From assembly GCA_965203835.1 (NCBI GenBank), contig OZ241919.1, positions 1,674,001 through 1,738,000 on the forward strand: DNA of 64,000 bases, read 5' to 3'. Numbering within the stretch: position 1 is the stretch's first letter; every line of letters starts with the position of its first letter. Below the pieces are notes generated by a model. The model was not told the origin of the DNA and searched no databases. It worked only from the letters and a program-made list of their open reading frames with translations. Shown piece after piece: positions 8,646-17,300 of the stretch. The DNA is from CBDCFV01 sp965203835 (lineage in GTDB: Bacteria > Chloroflexota > Dehalococcoidia > Lucifugimonadales > UBA3495). A program made the translations under genes and the position numbers.

Positions 8646-8674
8646 TTGACGCGGCAATTGGCATGTGATAAGGT
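8646..8674 (+). promoter_or_regulatory. infC: Promoter for infC-rpmI-rplT
   Basis: TTGACG (8646-8651), a 17-base spacer and TAAGGT (8669-8674), with TG one base before the -10 (extended -10 form). Transcription would start near 8681, about 47 bases before the proposed IF3 start. The leader is too short to hold an elaborate L20-type attenuator. Confidence 0.55.
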
Positions 8675-8727
8675 TTATGCCTTGTGCTGGGAAGACGCGG
8701 TGCATATTTCAACGGAGGTAGGAGAGC

Positions 8728-9285
8728 ATAGCTAGACAATATCGGGTAAACGAAAGGATTACCTCCCCGCAAGTACGGCTTATCGGTGAGGATGGTTCAC
8801 AAATGGGAGTGGTGCCAATCTCCCAGGCCATCCGGCTTGCCCGCGACTCAGAGCTTGACTTGGTAGAGGTGGCCCCCAACTCCGACCCCCCGGTTTGTCG
8901 CCTCCTAGACTACGGAAAGTTACGCTACCTGTCCGCCAAGAAAGACCGGGAGTCCAAGAAGGGCCAGAAAAGCACGGAGCTTCGCGAAGTGCGCTTCCGG
9001 CCCAACATAGGGGCCCACGACCTCGAGTCCAAGACCCGCAAGGTGCGCGAGCTTATCAACGACGGCTCCAAGGTCAAGCTCACGGTGCGGTTCAGGGGCC
9101 GCGAGGCCGCCCACCAGCAACTTGGCCTGTCGGTGCTGAAGAAAGTGGCCGACGATCTCAGAGACGAAGTCCGCTTGGAAAAACCCCCGGCCATGGAAGG
9201 AAGGGCGCTGTCGATGATATTGCTCCCGACCGCGCAAGCCACCGGGCGGGCCGACCAGAAGGGGCAAAAAGTAGCCGATGCCTAA
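8728..9285 (+). CDS. infC: Translation initiation factor IF-3, AUA start
   Basis: 185 residues beginning at an ATA codon, 8728. The frame is closed by TAG at 8719-8721, and the residues before the first ATG (8803) read ARQYRVNERITSPQVRLIGE, the conserved IF-3 N-terminus, so the ATG at 8803 would cut the N-domain. GGAGG at 8714-8718 lies nine bases before the ATA. IF-3 binds the 30S subunit and rejects non-standard start codons; infC genes of other bacteria use AUU, AUC or AUA so that IF-3 represses itself. The N-domain spans about 5-80 and the C-domain 85-175. It overlaps rpmI by eight bases. Confidence 0.92.
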   Translation: MARQYRVNERITSPQVRLIGEDGSQMGVVPISQAIRLARDSELDLVEVAPNSDPPVCRLLDYGKLRYLSAKKDRESKKGQKSTELREVRFRPNIGAHDLESKTRKVRELINDGSKVKLTVRFRGREAAHQQLGLSVLKKVADDLRDEVRLEKPPAMEGRALSMILLPTAQATGRADQKGQKVADA

Positions 9286-9475
9286 ACTCAAGACCCACAA
9301 GGGCGCCAAGGCCCGCATTCATATATCCGGTTCGGGGAAGTTGCTGCGCCGCAAGCGCATGAGCAGCCACCTCCGGCGCAAGAAGCCCACCAAGGTCACC
9401 CGCAAGTATTCCGACAAGCTGCCCGTCGCCGACAGCGACGCGCCGCGGATGAAGCGGTTGCTGCCCTACGGTTGA
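9278..9475 (+). CDS. rpmI: Ribosomal protein L35
   Basis: 65 residues, beginning MPKLKTHKGAKARI and rich in lysine and arginine, the usual length and composition of L35 in the large ribosomal subunit. Its start lies inside the end of infC (eight-base overlap), so translation is probably coupled. Order infC-rpmI-rplT is the classical one. Confidence 0.95.
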   Translation: MPKLKTHKGAKARIHISGSGKLLRRKRMSSHLRRKKPTKVTRKYSDKLPVADSDAPRMKRLLPYG

Positions 9476-9526
9476 ACCAACCGGACCGCTGCCAGGCCAC
9501 TGCCATACTGTTTTTGGAGTCCATCC

Positions 9527-9886
9527 TTGTCCAGAGTCAAAAGAGGCGTTACCAAACACCGGCGCCACAAGAAAGTAATGCAGGCGGCGAGAGGGTTCCA
9601 CGGATCTTCTCACCGCAACTATAAATGGGCCAAAGAGGCCCTGATGCACGCTTGGTCCCACAGCTACCGTCACCGGCGCGAGCGGAAGGGAGACTTCCGC
9701 AGGCTGTGGATCGTCCGGATCGGGGCGGCGTGCCGCCAGTCCGGCACCACCTACAGCCAGTTCATGCACGGCTTGAAGATGGCCGGCATCGAGTTGGACC
9801 GGAAAATGCTGGCCGACCTGGCGGTCCAGGACCAACCGGCCTTCGAGAAACTGGTGGAGGTGGCCGCGGCGCACACCGCCGGTTGA
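9527..9886 (+). CDS. rplT: Ribosomal protein L20
   Basis: 119 residues from a TTG start with GGAG eight to nine bases upstream. SRVKRGVTKHRRHKKVM at the N-terminus and the WIVRIGAACR segment near residue 63 are conserved L20 signatures. It binds 23S rRNA early in assembly and represses this operon in several bacteria. The gene is followed by an intrinsic terminator after a repeat copy. Confidence 0.95.
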   Translation: MSRVKRGVTKHRRHKKVMQAARGFHGSSHRNYKWAKEALMHAWSHSYRHRRERKGDFRRLWIVRIGAACRQSGTTYSQFMHGLKMAGIELDRKMLADLAVQDQPAFEKLVEVAAAHTAG

Positions 9887-9897
9887 CCCCGACCCCC

Positions 9898-10320
9898 CTG
9901 CCCCTGGATTCCCGCCCCCGTCTCCACGAGGGCAGGCTCTTCGCGGGAATGACGTTTGAAGGGGCGGGAATGACGAGGGAAATAGAAAAGCAGAGGCGCG
10001 GCTGAGCCGCGCCTCTTTTTTTGGTTCCCGGGCCCCGTTTTTCGCGCCCCCTTGCCCCTGGATTCCCGCCCCTTCCTCTTCCCCCGTCATTCCCGCGAAG
10101 GCGGGAATCCATAGGTCGTTGGGGAGAGTAAATTTGCCTATGGTAGACAGTGTAGATTCCCGCCCCCGTCTCCACGAGGGCAGGCTCTGCGCGGGAATGA
10201 TGAGGGGTGGGGATGACGGGGAAAGGGGGCGAGTATGACTGGGGGAGATTCTTGCCCCCCACCCCTGGATTCCCGCCTTCGCGGGAATGACGAGGGGAAG
10301 GGGCGGGGATGAACGGGGGA
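9898..10320. repeat. Cluster of palindromic repeats
   Basis: Holds a long-loop copy (9906-9954), a perfect short copy ATTCCCGCGAAGGCGGGAAT (10089-10108), a second long-loop copy (10154-10202) and a short copy with the reverse loop, ATTCCCGCCTTCGCGGGAAT (10269-10288). Each is followed or preceded by the flanks CCA and GTCAT/GACG. Between copies the DNA is G/C-rich filler such as CCCCTGGATTCCCGCCCC. No gene is present. The rplT terminator (9993-10022) lies among them. Confidence 0.85.
9993..10022 (+). terminator. Intrinsic terminator of infC-rpmI-rplT
   Basis: Perfect 10-bp stem GAGGCGCGGC / GCCGCGCCTC around a TGA loop, followed by seven Ts. A strong factor-independent terminator. Confidence 0.9.
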
Positions 10321-10337
10321 GGGGGCGGAATCCTCAG

Positions 10338-10375
10338 CCAAAAAGAGCCGGGGGCCTCTCATCAAGGCCCCCGGC
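10338..10375 (-). terminator. Intrinsic terminator of the first stalked surface protein
   Basis: On the minus strand an 11-bp stem (10365-10375 with 10347-10357) around a seven-base loop is followed by TCTTTTTGG. The same stem and loop recur after the paralogue at 60276-60310, so the terminator was copied with the gene. Confidence 0.88.
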
Positions 10376-10407
10376 GCACAATCGTCCTTAACCTGTCACT
10401 CCCTCTT

Positions 10408-12519
10408 CTACCGGCGCATCCTCATCATGTAGAACGCTATGGCGGCTATTACCACGGCTATGATGACCACTATGATCACCACTATCAGCCACGTCGGCAT
10501 ACCCGTCGGCGCGGGCGGTTCCGGCGGCGGCACCGGCGTCGGGGCTACCGTCGCTGTGGGCGGGACCTCCGTCGGCGGCGCTGCCGTCGGCTCCGGCGTC
10601 GCTGTCGGCGCGGGCGTCGCCGTGGGACGCGGCGTTGCCGTCGGGGCCGGGGTCGCCGTCGGCGCTACCGTGGGTATCACCGGCGTCGGTTTCGGCGTCG
10701 CCGTCGGACGCGGCGTAGGCGTCGGGGCCGGAGTGGCCGTCGGCCTGGGCGTTGCCGTGGGCGCGGGCGTGGCCGTCGGCATCGGGGTCGCCGTCGGCGC
10801 TACCGTCGGCACCACTATCGTCGGCACCGGCTCAGGAGTCGGCGTAGCCGGCGCAGGCGTCGGCGTGGCCGTCGGCAGCGGCGCGGCGTACCCGCCCCCG
10901 CCTCCACCGCCGCCCCTCGCGCGGCGGCGGCGCGGCGGCGGTTCTTCGACTATCACGCCCGCCCGGTCCATCGCGGTCTTGCCGGTGATGGCGTACCTCA
11001 TGCCGCCGTCGTCTATCAAGCTTCCGCTGAACATGTGGGTGTCGGGCACACCCCCGGCGGTGACCGTGTAGGTGAAGCTCGCCATGTCCGGCCCCAGGGT
11101 GAAGGTCACTACCTGGCCGTCCACCGATACGTTCCCGGCAGACAAGCTGCTGCTCACGTAGGCGAACCCCATGGGCAGGGTCTCCTCTACGCTGCCGCTG
11201 CTGCCGTAGTAGCTGGCCTCTATCGTGACTTCCAGTTGGTCCCCGGCCTGCAACACCACCGCTCCTTCACCGGTCTGCCCCATCCGCGAGAAGGACCGCG
11301 TGCCCGCAGGGTCCTTCAATTCGAGCCGTGTCGCTCCTCCCATCATCCGCGACACCCCTTGGTCGTCCACCAAGTCGCCGGAGAAGTCGTACTGCCCGGC
11401 CGTGCCCGCCGCCGTCACCCGGTAGCTGAACGTCGCGTCCGGTTCCAGCAGGGTGAAGGTCAGCTTCTGGCCGTCCGCTATCACCCCCGGAAGGCTGCTG
11501 CTGCCGTCCACGTAGGCGAACCCCATGGGCAGGGTCTCCATCACTACGCCGATCGGGCCGTAGTTGCTGGCGGCAACGGTCACCGTCACCGTGTCCCCGG
11601 TGCCCGCCGGCATCCTGGAGAAGCTCCGCTCCGCCATGGGGCCTCCGGGCATCGTTCCGGCGCGGACGGTGATCCCGGTCGTTCCGCCCACGGTGTAGGT
11701 CATGCGGTCTCCGTCTATCAGCTCACCGGAGAATGCGTGGCCGCCCGCAGCAGCCGTCATCGCCCTGGCCGTGTAGCCGACGGACGTGGTCTTGTCATCC
11801 AGAAAGGCGAAGGTCAGTTGACGGCCCCCGTCTTCCACCACCACCTCGTCATCGGTGCTGGTGCCGTTTACGTAAATGAACCCCACCGGCAGCGTCTCCA
11901 CCAGCGCGCCCACATCCCCGTAGTCCATCACCGAGACCATCACCCGCACTTCGCCGCCTGTCTCCACCGTCTCCGGCGTCAACGTCCTGGTCGCGCTCGG
12001 ACCGGTGGGTTCGGGGGGCGGCCCGGGCTGGGGGGGCGGCGGGGGATCCGTGCCCGCCGTCACCGTCACCTCGCTGTCGCCGCTGATGGTCCTGGGATCG
12101 GGCGTGTCCGCCAAGGGCGTGTCTACCGTTCCCGAAAAGACGTATGGTCCCGTTCCCGCTTGGGCGGGCGCCGTCACCGTGTAGGTGAAGGTGTAGGGCG
12201 AACTCGCCAGCGCCACCACAAAGGTGACTTTCCGCGTGTTCTCGCTGTCCACCTTCACTTGGGCGTCCGGCAGGCTGCTGTCCTTGTACGTGAACCCCTC
12301 CGGCAATGTCTCCACCACGCTCGCCGCGCTCCCGAAGTCATTGATGGTGATCTCCACCGTCAGGTCTGCTCCCGCAGCAACCTCGGAAGACTCGCCGAAG
12401 GACCTGGCAGCGCTGTGCTCGTGCGCGTCCGCAGGGTGCGGGAACAGCAACCCCACGGCGCCCATCACCGCGCCCACCATCGCTACTAATATCAACAGAG
12501 CCAGCGCTTTCCTTACCAA
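10408..12519 (-). CDS. Stalked surface protein with four Ig-like repeats
   Basis: 703 residues from a TTG at 12519, chosen because GAGGAGG lies just upstream and the paralogue at 60441 can only start at the matching TTG. Order: signal peptide (1-33); four repeats of about 105 residues (roughly 35-460), each with the motif V-x-E-T-L-P-x-G-F-x-Y and ending F-S-G-x-L-x-D; a run RRRRARGGGGGGGG near 545; a 130-residue Pro/Thr stalk of PTATPxP units; a C-terminal membrane helix (LIVVIIVVIIAVVIAA) and cationic tail MMRMRR. It is probably exported, anchored by the C-terminal helix and held away from the membrane. Ligand unknown. Confidence 0.85.
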   Translation of the reverse strand: MVRKALALLILVAMVGAVMGAVGLLFPHPADAHEHSAARSFGESSEVAAGADLTVEITINDFGSAASVVETLPEGFTYKDSSLPDAQVKVDSENTRKVTFVVALASSPYTFTYTVTAPAQAGTGPYVFSGTVDTPLADTPDPRTISGDSEVTVTAGTDPPPPPQPGPPPEPTGPSATRTLTPETVETGGEVRVMVSVMDYGDVGALVETLPVGFIYVNGTSTDDEVVVEDGGRQLTFAFLDDKTTSVGYTARAMTAAAGGHAFSGELIDGDRMTYTVGGTTGITVRAGTMPGGPMAERSFSRMPAGTGDTVTVTVAASNYGPIGVVMETLPMGFAYVDGSSSLPGVIADGQKLTFTLLEPDATFSYRVTAAGTAGQYDFSGDLVDDQGVSRMMGGATRLELKDPAGTRSFSRMGQTGEGAVVLQAGDQLEVTIEASYYGSSGSVEETLPMGFAYVSSSLSAGNVSVDGQVVTFTLGPDMASFTYTVTAGGVPDTHMFSGSLIDDGGMRYAITGKTAMDRAGVIVEEPPPRRRRARGGGGGGGGYAAPLPTATPTPAPATPTPEPVPTIVVPTVAPTATPMPTATPAPTATPRPTATPAPTPTPRPTATPKPTPVIPTVAPTATPAPTATPRPTATPAPTATPEPTAAPPTEVPPTATVAPTPVPPPEPPAPTGMPTWLIVVIIVVIIAVVIAAIAFYMMRMRR

Positions 12520-12536
12520 GTCGTTTCCTCCTCTAC

Positions 12537-12806
12537 TCATGCCAGCCTGTCCAACCGTTCATCAATGTGGTCGAGCTTTTCGACCACATTTCCCAGGATG
12601 TTAATCACCGTATTTTGGAATGCGAGGCGCTCGTCGCGTTCTCGCTGCACCATGCTGGTCAGTGAGTTCAGCTGGCTTTGCAGTAAGTTCAGCTGGCTTT
12701 GCAGTACGGTCATATTCACCTTGAGCAGGGCTACGTCCGCTTCCACGCGGATGAGCCGTTGCTCCAAGCCGTCGAACTTTGCTTCCAGCAGTTGAATTGT
12801 GGACAT
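12537..12806 (-). CDS. Coiled-coil protein (89 aa)
   Basis: Nearly the whole protein is heptad coiled coil: residues 4-85 with leucines and valines at regular spacing, including the doubled unit LQSQLNLLQSQLN. GGAG lies about seven bases before the ATG. There is no membrane helix, unlike the other short coiled-coil proteins in the window. Its TGA overlaps an in-frame ATG of the downstream surface protein (ATGA at 12537-12540), 21 bases before the TTG I prefer for that gene. The two may be translationally coupled. Confidence 0.65.
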   Translation of the reverse strand: MSTIQLLEAKFDGLEQRLIRVEADVALLKVNMTVLQSQLNLLQSQLNSLTSMVQRERDERLAFQNTVINILGNVVEKLDHIDERLDRLA

Positions 12807-12837
12807 TTAATCTCTCCCCGTTGCCCCGCCCAACGGC

Positions 12838-13078
12838 TATGGATTCCCGCCCCCTTTGCCCCTGGCCTGGTTCCCCGCCTTCGCGGGGAAGACGAAAAGG
12901 TGACCCGTTTGGTTCCCCGCCTTCGCGGGGAAGACGAATAGAAGGTAACCTGTCATTCCCGCTTAAAAGTAACCCGTCATTCCCGCCTCTATCTCGTCAT
13001 CCCCGCATCACCCCTCGTCATTCCCGCGAAGGCGGGAATCCAGGGGCGGGGGCGGGGAACCAGGGGCGGGGGTGGGCA
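12838..13078. repeat. Cluster of palindromic repeats, both variants
   Basis: Two TTCCCCGCCTTCGCGGGGAA copies (near 12870-12890 and 12913-12932), each followed by GACGAA, several partial GTCATTCCCGC half-copies, and one perfect ATTCCCGCGAAGGCGGGAAT (13019-13038). Spacings are irregular. This fills the gap between two surface-protein transcripts. Confidence 0.8.
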
Positions 13079-13085
13079 TAACCAT

Positions 13086-13116
13086 AAAAAAGGGGGAAGC
13101 GTTGCCCGCTTCCCCC
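13086..13116 (-). terminator. Intrinsic terminator of the two-repeat secreted protein
   Basis: Minus-strand stem GGGGGAAGCG / CGCTTCCCCC (10 bp) with a five-base loop, followed by six Us. It lies just past the stop at 13132. Confidence 0.9.
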
Positions 13117-13131
13117 AAAGCGTCAGGTCCT

Positions 13132-14325
13132 TTAGACCTCCGTTCGCAAGATGAACGCCGTCACCACCTCTATTGCTTCCTCCTTGGTGATCGAGTTGCG
13201 AAGCAGGTAGTCCAGCACCGCCATGACGGCCTCGCTCTTCTCGATCATTCCGCTGTCGTCGGCATCGTAGTCCGACAGGATGTTGGCCATCTGCACCATG
13301 TTGGTCGTGATGGCCTCAGCGGTCCTGCCGGAGCGGTTCTCATCCCTGTACATCGCCATCGCCTTCAGGTACTTGCCATCATCAGCTTCCACCGGGGTGT
13401 AACTGGTCATGGTCGTGGTGTCGCTGTCCGAGTTGGCGTTGTGAATGCCGGCGCAGTCGTCGCCCGCCGAGTCTTCGCACCTGGACCACTGCCAGGCTGT
13501 GCCGCTGATGCCGCCGTCGGCGTCGGTCAGGGTGGCGGTCAGCATGTCCCCAACCATGGGCATATTATCGCTCAAGGTCACCATCCCCTGCCGGTCGGTA
13601 GGAGAGGGCGGGGGCGGGGGCGGCGGCGGGGCGGCGTCCCCTACCCTGATGCTGTCGCGGCCAGTGATACTATGACTGGCGCCTCCCGAGTCCTTCAACG
13701 TTCCCGAAAAGGCGTAGGTTCCGGTCGTGTCCGGGGCCGTGACTGTGTAGGACCAACTGGTATCCCCCACCAAGTTGAAGACTTGGTCGCCACTGGGGGA
13801 GAAGCCGGCGGGCACCGTGTCCACGATCTGACCTATGCCCCCGTAGTTGCTGACCCGGATGGTCACCGTGACCGTATCGCCGGGGGTCACCGACGCGGGC
13901 ATTGACCGCACGGCCGAAGGCGTCGGTGTCGTGGGTGCGGTAACCGTTATCCTGTTTGGCCCGGATATTGTCCTTGGGTCACCGTTCACGTCGCGGAGCG
14001 TGCCGGAGAAAGTGTAGGTTCCGGACGTGTCCGGGGCCGTAACGGTGTAGGACCAACTGGTATCCCCCACCAAGTTGAAGACTTGGTTGCCGCCGGGGGA
14101 GAAGCCGGCAGGCACCGTGTCCACGACCTGGCCTATACCCCCGTAGTTGCTGACAAGGATGGTCACCGTGACCGTATCGCCGGGACCCACGGACGTTGCC
14201 GAGAACGACCGGGTGGCGCTGTGATTAGAGGCATACACGTCCCCTGGGGGCAGCAACCACAGCCCGCCGAGAGCTACCCCGGCGACTGCGGCTATTACCA
14301 GCAGAGCTAACACCTTATTGATCAA
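13132..14325 (-). CDS. Secreted two-repeat protein with EF-hand-like tail
   Basis: 397 residues from a TTG at 14325, seven bases after GGAGG; an ATG at 14340 overlaps that binding site. Order: signal peptide (1-33, cleavage near VYAS); two near-identical repeats of about 95 residues with VSNYGGIGQ(V/I)VDTVPAGF; an eight-proline linker near 235; an Ig-like segment with W-Q-W-S-R-C and SYTPVEADDGKYL; and a C-terminal EF-hand-like loop YDADDSGMIEKSEA with the helix EEAIEVVTAFI. The repeats are shorter relatives of those in the stalked protein. There is no C-terminal membrane helix, so it is either released or held by partners. The calcium loop suggests a dockerin-like role, not proven. Confidence 0.8.
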   Translation of the reverse strand: MINKVLALLVIAAVAGVALGGLWLLPPGDVYASNHSATRSFSATSVGPGDTVTVTILVSNYGGIGQVVDTVPAGFSPGGNQVFNLVGDTSWSYTVTAPDTSGTYTFSGTLRDVNGDPRTISGPNRITVTAPTTPTPSAVRSMPASVTPGDTVTVTIRVSNYGGIGQIVDTVPAGFSPSGDQVFNLVGDTSWSYTVTAPDTTGTYAFSGTLKDSGGASHSITGRDSIRVGDAAPPPPPPPPSPTDRQGMVTLSDNMPMVGDMLTATLTDADGGISGTAWQWSRCEDSAGDDCAGIHNANSDSDTTTMTSYTPVEADDGKYLKAMAMYRDENRSGRTAEAITTNMVQMANILSDYDADDSGMIEKSEAVMAVLDYLLRNSITKEEAIEVVTAFILRTEV

Positions 14326-14376
14326 TTGCCTTCCTCCCATCGTGTCCGTCTTTACCCTCCTTCCTCACCTCCGGTG

Positions 14377-17300
14377 TTAGTTCGACTGCAAGCCCTCAAA
14401 GTACAGGCCAACGATTTCCCTGACCTGTTCCTCGGTAAGTCTTGGAGGTTGAGCGAAGTAATCGCCCACGGCTGCACGTGCTTCATCTAGGTCAATCTTA
14501 CCGTTGCCGTTACCACCGTTACTTATGGCGTCGTACCGGTCCACCAAGGACTGTTGCTCGTCCATCACGTCGGTGACCATGATGGTCACGTCGATGGAGG
14601 CGCTGAGACCGTCCGGGTCCATGGCCGTTACGGTGACCATGTAGCTATTCTTGGACTCGTAGTCCAAAGCCGCCCTGGTCATCAGTTGGCCGGTGCTCGA
14701 CATGATCCTGAAGGATGCGCCATCGGTCCCGCCCAGACTGTAGGTCAGGTCGTCGCGGTTCGCATCGGTAGCCATCACGGGGTCACCGATGTTCTGCCCT
14801 GCGGCCGTGTTCTCGGCCACCTCCCTGGTGATTGTCGCGGAAGCGAACATGGGCGCAACGTTACCCTCCACGATCATCGGCGCCTCGTTGGCGTCGGTGA
14901 CCGTGACTCTCACCATCCGGTCTGTGTCCAGCGTGCCGTCCGAGGCCCGAACAGTCACCTCGTACACGTTGTCCCTGTTCGCGTCCGTCGGGTTCTCGAA
15001 ATCAGGCGCCGTCCTGAAGGAGAGAACGCCAGCGTTGCTGAGCCTGAACAGGCCTCCGTCCGCTCCCATCAGCGACAAGTTAACCCGATCTTCCTCAGGG
15101 TCCGTCGCCGTGTAGGTGACGTTGGCAGGAGTGGTGGTATCCAGGTCGGTGCTGTTCTCTACCACCGTTACCGATGTCATTCCTACTGCGGCACCTTCTG
15201 TTGAGAACGTCGGCGGATCGTTTACGTCCTTAAGCGTGATGGTCACGGTCGCTGCTGTCCCAGTGGCTGTACCGGCAGAGTCCGTGGCCGTGACTGCGAC
15301 TGTGCACTCGTAACCAGTTCCACAACCAAACTCAGTAGCAGTATCTAAAGTCGTCTCGCGGTCCAAATCCACCATGGTCGTTATCTGGCCGGTTTTCTGG
15401 TCGATCTCGAATTTGTCTACGTCAGTGCCGCCAAGCGTGTAGTTCAGCGCGCCGTGGCCCTTCGTAGCTGTCACCGGGGCGCCCACTTCCATACCCTTAT
15501 CGCCCTCGTCAACCTCCCTGTCGACAGCGGTCGGGTCAAACTCCGGCGCCATCGCATTGGCATCAACCGCCAGCACCGGGTAGTCGGAAACCCGGTATGG
15601 AGACCTCCTAGCAGTGCCTTCGAAGTAGTTCGCCACAACGCGGATGTACTTGCCCACGTCGTCGCCCGTAACCTCGTAGGTGTCGCCAGTCCCGGCAGGG
15701 GACGGGATGGCAGTTCCCTGCGAGTTCTTGTTCGTCGACCTGTACCACTGCCATGTGGTGGTTATTGCTCCGGTTACATCGCCGTCGGTAACGCTGGCCA
15801 TCAGGCTTGCGCCAACCTGGAACTGCGTCAACTTCACCGTGTCCGCTGTGTGAGTACCGCCCGCACCGTCGGCATCGACGGTCCAGGTCACCTTGCCTTC
15901 CTCGGGTACGTCGGTCACCTCGACGGTCACAGTGAACGTGTCGGTAAGGCTCGAGTCCCGGCCATCGGCTGCCGTCACCGTTACGCTGTAGGTGTTGTCA
16001 TCATCGCCCGAGCCGCCCGCGGGTGCCTCGAAGTTGGGGGCGCTGCTGAACTTGAGCACCCCGTCGTCTGCGCCGATCTCTAAGTCTGCCGTGCCACCAT
16101 CGGCGTCGACCAAACTCCACGCGACCGTATCCATCTCAGGGTCCGTGGCCGTCAACGTGGTCACCGGGGCGGTGCCGTTTTCGGCGTATTTAATGGTTCC
16201 GTCGAATTCCACGATCATCGGCGCCTCGTTGGCGTCGGTGACCGTGACTCTCACCATCCGGTCTGTGTCCAGCGTGCCGTCCGAGGCCCGAACAGTCACC
16301 TCGTACACGTTGTCCCTGTTCGCGTCCGTCGGGTTCTCGAAATCAGGCGCCGTCCTGAAGGAGAGAACGCCAGCGTTGCTGAGCCTGAACAGGCCTCCGT
16401 CCGCTCCCATCAGCGACAAGTTAAGGTTCCCCTCCTCAGGGTCCGTCGCCGTGTAGGTGACGTTGGCAGGAGTGGTGGTATCCAGGTCGGTGCTGTTCTC
16501 TACCACCGTTACCGATGTCATTCCTACTGCGGCACCTTCTGTTGAGAACGTCGGCGGATCGTTTACGTCCTTAAGCGTGATGGTCACGGTCGCTGCTGTC
16601 CCAGTGGCTGTACCGGCAGAGTCCGTGGCCGTGACTGCGACTGTGCACTCGTAACCAGTTCCACAACCAAACTCAGTAGCAGTATCTAAAGTCGTCTCGC
16701 GGTCCAAATCCACCATGGTCGTTATCTGGCCGGTTTTCTGGTCGATCTCGAATTTGTCTACGTCAGTGCCGCCAAGCGTGTAGTTCAGCGCGCCGTGGCC
16801 CTTCGTAGCTGTCACCGGGGCGCCCACTTCCATACCCTTATCGCCCTCGTCAACCTCCCTGTCGACAGCGGTCGGGTCAAACTCCGGCGCCATCGCATTG
16901 GCATCAACCGCCAGCACCGGGTAGTCGGAAACCCGGTATGGAGACCTCTGAACAGGCGGGGTACCTTCGAGGTAGTTCGCCACAACGCGGATGTAGCTGC
17001 CCACGTCGTCGCCCGTAACCGCGTAGGTGTCGCCAGTCCCGGCAGGGGCCGGGATGGCAGTTCCCTGCGAGGTCTTGCTCGTCGACCTGTACCACTGCCA
17101 TGTGGCGGTTATTGCTCCGGTTACATCGCCGTCGGTAACGCTGGCCATCAGGCTTGCGCCAACCTGGAACTGCGTCAACTTCACCGTGTCCGCTGTGTGA
17201 GTACCGCCCGCACCGTCGGCATCGACGGTCCAGGTCACCTTGCCTTCCTCGGGTACGTCGGTCACCTCGACGGTCACAGTGAACGTGTCGGTAAGGCTCG

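Noticed and set aside
8675..8727. L20-type leader or attenuator upstream of infC
   Set aside because: The leader from the extended -10 promoter is only about 47 bases and shows no long-range hairpin.
10309..12489. Long plus-strand ORF with arginine- and histidine-rich product opposite the surface protein
   Set aside because: It mirrors the Pro/Thr stalk and Ig repeats on the minus strand, has low-complexity arginine runs and no binding site. The minus-strand gene has signal peptide, anchor and terminator.
12838..13078. CRISPR-like array (also 19980-20100 and 20487-20806)
   Set aside because: Repeats are palindromes of about 20 bases with irregular spacing, shared half-copies and no unique spacers of constant length; no cas genes.
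15454..16083. Plus-strand ORFs opposite the cadherin-like gene (also 16795-17430)
   Set aside because: They are duplicate shadows, repeated exactly at the spacing of the internal duplication, with no coding features.
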